Positions 62,266-64,000 of a stretch of DNA of 64,000 nt are shown here, piece after piece. The notes beneath the pieces are model-generated. The model saw nothing but the letters and a program-made list of their open reading frames with translations, was not told the DNA's origin and did not search any database. The DNA is from Pseudomonadota bacterium (GTDB lineage Bacteria; Pseudomonadota; Alphaproteobacteria; Rhizobiales; Tepidamorphaceae). The position numbers were made by a program, and so were the translations under genes. Location: positions 35,224 through 99,223 of the forward strand of contig JAEWYT010000121.1 in NCBI GenBank assembly GCA_023458595.1. Reading direction: 5' to 3'. How positions within the stretch are numbered: the first letter of the stretch is position 1; every line of letters starts with the position of its first letter.

Positions 62266-63405
62266 ATGGCGAAGAAGATACTGATTGTCGGCGGGGGGCT
62301 CGCTGGCACGATCGTAGCCAACGGCCTATGCCGTCAGCTCCACTCGGAAATGGCCTCGGGCACGGTCTCCATCACCATGCTGGGGACGTCGGACACCCAC
62401 ATGTACCAGCCGGGCCTGCTCTATGTCCCGTTCGGCCGGATGCGCGAGGCCGAGTTGTTCCGCCCGCAGCGCAAGGTTCTGAACCGCAAGGTTCCCTACC
62501 ATGTCGATCCGGCCAAGCACATCGACGTCGAGAAGAAGGCCGTCACCACGGAGTCCGGCAAGACCTACACGTACGACTATCTGGTGATCGCCACCGGCTC
62601 GCGAATCCGGCCGGACAACATCCCCGGCATGGTCGAGGGCGGCCACTGGTTCTACGATCTCGACGGCGCCCGCAAGCTGCGCGACGCGCTCGACGGATTC
62701 CAGGGCGGCAAGATCGTCCTGAACGTCAACGTTCCGCACAAGTGCCCCGTGGCGCCTCTCGAGGTCACCTTCATGCTGAAGGACTACCTCGAGGCCAGGG
62801 GCCTTCTGGACAAGAGCGAGATCACCTACACCTATCCGATCGGCCGTCTGCACACGCTGGAGCCGGTAGCGGCCTGGGCGGTGCCGGAGTTCGAGAAGCA
62901 CGGCATCAAGTCCGAGACCTTCTTCAACACCAAGGAAGTCGATCCGTCGGCCAAGACGATCACCTCGGAAGAGGGCACGACGCTGCCCTACGATCTGCTC
63001 ATCACCATCCCGCCGCACACGGGCCAGCAGGTCATCATGGATTCCGACCTCGGCGCCGGCGGCTGGGTGCCCACCGAGCGCAACACGCTTCTGCGCGAGG
63101 GGTCGAGCGACGTGTTCATCGTCGGCGACACCACCAACATCCCGATCTCGAAGGCGGGCTCGACCGCGCATTTCGAGGCCGACACGATCATCGACAACCT
63201 CACCTCGCTCATCAAGGAGGGCCGCTGGGCCCGCCACTACGACGGCAAGGTGTTCTGCTTCGTCGAGACCGGTCTGCACACGGGAACCTATGTGTGGTTC
63301 AACTACACGACGCCGCCGAACCCCGGCCCGCCGTCGCAGATGGTCCACTGGTTCAAGCTCGCCTATAACCGGCTGTACTGGCTCTCCGCCCGCGGCCTGC
63401 TGTGA
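62266..63405 (+). CDS. Sulfide:quinone oxidoreductase-like flavoprotein
   Basis: This 379-residue flavoprotein has the FAD motif ILIVGGGLAGT near the start and an ATG FAD segment (VIATGSRIRPDN). It has Cys residues in HKCPVAP and VFCFVETG and resembles sulfide:quinone oxidoreductases. I can place two of the family's three conserved Cys with ease. It may oxidise sulfide to persulfide or polysulfide and feed electrons to quinone. A membrane-binding C-terminal helix (WFKLAYNRLYWLSARG) is visible. Confidence 0.87.
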   Translation: MAKKILIVGGGLAGTIVANGLCRQLHSEMASGTVSITMLGTSDTHMYQPGLLYVPFGRMREAELFRPQRKVLNRKVPYHVDPAKHIDVEKKAVTTESGKTYTYDYLVIATGSRIRPDNIPGMVEGGHWFYDLDGARKLRDALDGFQGGKIVLNVNVPHKCPVAPLEVTFMLKDYLEARGLLDKSEITYTYPIGRLHTLEPVAAWAVPEFEKHGIKSETFFNTKEVDPSAKTITSEEGTTLPYDLLITIPPHTGQQVIMDSDLGAGGWVPTERNTLLREGSSDVFIVGDTTNIPISKAGSTAHFEADTIIDNLTSLIKEGRWARHYDGKVFCFVETGLHTGTYVWFNYTTPPNPGPPSQMVHWFKLAYNRLYWLSARGLL

Positions 63406-63415
63406 GGAGGCGACC

Positions 63416-63931
63416 ATGACCGACGTGAAAACCCCGCCGGCCGACGAGATGGCGCGGCTGACGCTCGCCGTGCGCGAGGCGCTGACCGACTCCATGGTCG
63501 AGCGGCTCGCCGTGACGGGCGCCAGCGCCTTCGAGGTGGTCGACCGGCTGAACGACGAGCACACGAGCGCGGCCGTCCACTCCCTGCTCGACCGGCTCAC
63601 CGAACTGCACAAGGCGGGCGCGCTCGACACCCTGTTCGAGCTGGTCCTGCTGATCCACGCCGCCCGCAACGCTTCGACCGACAATATCGTCGAGCGGATG
63701 TTCATGTTCTTCGAGCAGATGATCAACACGGTCGGCAACGAGGCGATGGGGACGCTGGCGGAGAACACCCGCGAGGCGCTCGAGGAAGCAGCCGAGGAGA
63801 CCGCCCGCGCCCCGGCGAAGGGCGGGCTGCTGGCAACCGCCTCGATGCTGTCGAAGCCCGAGGCGCAGAAGAGCCTCGCCTTCCTGCTCGCCTTCTCCGA
63901 GAAGCTGCAGCAGCGCGCTGCCGGCGCCTGA
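63416..63931 (+). CDS. DUF1641-like protein
   Basis: This 171-residue helical protein resembles DUF1641, often found next to sulfide:quinone oxidoreductase-like genes. Segments include DRLTELHKAGALDTLFELV. A GAGGAGG site precedes the ATG. It is probably an accessory of the flavoprotein. The function is not known. Confidence 0.8.
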   Translation: MTDVKTPPADEMARLTLAVREALTDSMVERLAVTGASAFEVVDRLNDEHTSAAVHSLLDRLTELHKAGALDTLFELVLLIHAARNASTDNIVERMFMFFEQMINTVGNEAMGTLAENTREALEEAAEETARAPAKGGLLATASMLSKPEAQKSLAFLLAFSEKLQQRAAGA

Positions 63932-63961
63932 CGCGCGGGATATCCGGCATCCATCGAACGG

Positions 63962-63986
63962 CCCGGCGGGGCGCCCCCCCGCCGGG
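63962..63986 (+). terminator. GC-rich hairpin at the end of the sulfur locus
   Basis: CCCGGCGGGG and CCCCGCCGGG form a perfect 10-base stem with a 5-base loop, 31 bases after the last stop codon of the sulfur locus. The run after it is G-rich rather than T-rich, so it may need a factor such as Rho, or may be a repeat. It is a terminator candidate. Confidence 0.5.
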
Positions 63987-64000
63987 TAGGGGGGGAGGCG

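Noticed and set aside
1..64000. tRNA, rRNA, insertion sequence or prophage genes
   Set aside because: No recognisable tRNA cloverleaf, rRNA segment, transposase or integrase was found in reading the window.

Overview
The window is high-GC DNA with tightly packed genes, many joined by ATGA or TGATG overlaps, and GTG/TTG starts. The gene content (FCD-GntR, AraC and LysR regulators, branched-chain-type ABC transporters, CoxMSL-type molybdenum hydroxylases, and an sHdr-LbpA sulfur-oxidation locus) points to an alphaproteobacterium, probably Hyphomicrobiales. That assignment rests on gene content only. I saw no rRNA, tRNA, insertion sequence, phage gene or CRISPR array.

Region 1 (1-7.8 kb) is mainly minus strand: an N-formylglutamate amidohydrolase-like protein, a cysteine hydrolase, a LysR regulator and a sugar-type ABC permease and binding protein, with the binding protein cut by the window edge. 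A glutamine-synthetase-like gamma-glutamyl ligase on the plus strand converges with a gamma-glutamyltransferase. Together these suggest use of a gamma-glutamylated or N-acylated amine or amino acid.

Region 2 (8.0-18.3 kb, plus) holds a three-subunit molybdenum hydroxylase (FAD, 2Fe-2S and Mo subunits), a MoaD-like sulfur carrier, and the full hypABCDEF set for the [NiFe]-hydrogenase active site. No hydrogenase structural gene lies in the window.

Region 3 (18.6-45.6 kb, almost all plus) looks like one large catabolic module for an unidentified, probably cyclic, compound. In order it has: a branched-chain-type ABC binding protein; an AraC regulator; two permeases; an ATPase; a second ATPase fused to a Tm-1-like UPF0261 domain; a TIM-barrel partner; an unusually long SPFH/flotillin-like protein with an 11-residue-based coiled coil; two tandem SRPBCC proteins; a second molybdenum hydroxylase whose large subunit is split into two genes; CoxD- and CoxE-type maturation proteins; an amidohydrolase; an MBL-fold hydrolase; an SMP-30/isochorismatase-like fusion; a divergent GntR regulator with two GTATAC operators; a VOC protein; an alpha/beta hydrolase; an FAD monooxygenase; and a DUF2783-like protein. 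The likely logic is uptake, hydroxylation, ring opening and hydrolysis.

Region 4 (45.6-64 kb) is a lithotrophic sulfur-oxidation locus. A LysR gene is divergent from a 52-residue protein and SoeABC (cytoplasmic sulfite oxidation to the quinone pool). These are followed by a lipoate-protein ligase, a catalytically degenerate glutamine-amidotransferase-like protein, a DsrE-like protein, HdrC1-B1-A-Hyp-C2-B2, a small unknown protein, the lipoate-binding protein LbpA, a DsrE3-type protein, two TusA proteins, a further DsrE-like protein, a sulfide:quinone-reductase-like flavoprotein and a DUF1641 protein. Persulfide sulfur carried by TusA/DsrE would be oxidised to sulfite by sHdr-LbpA, and the sulfite then oxidised by SoeABC.
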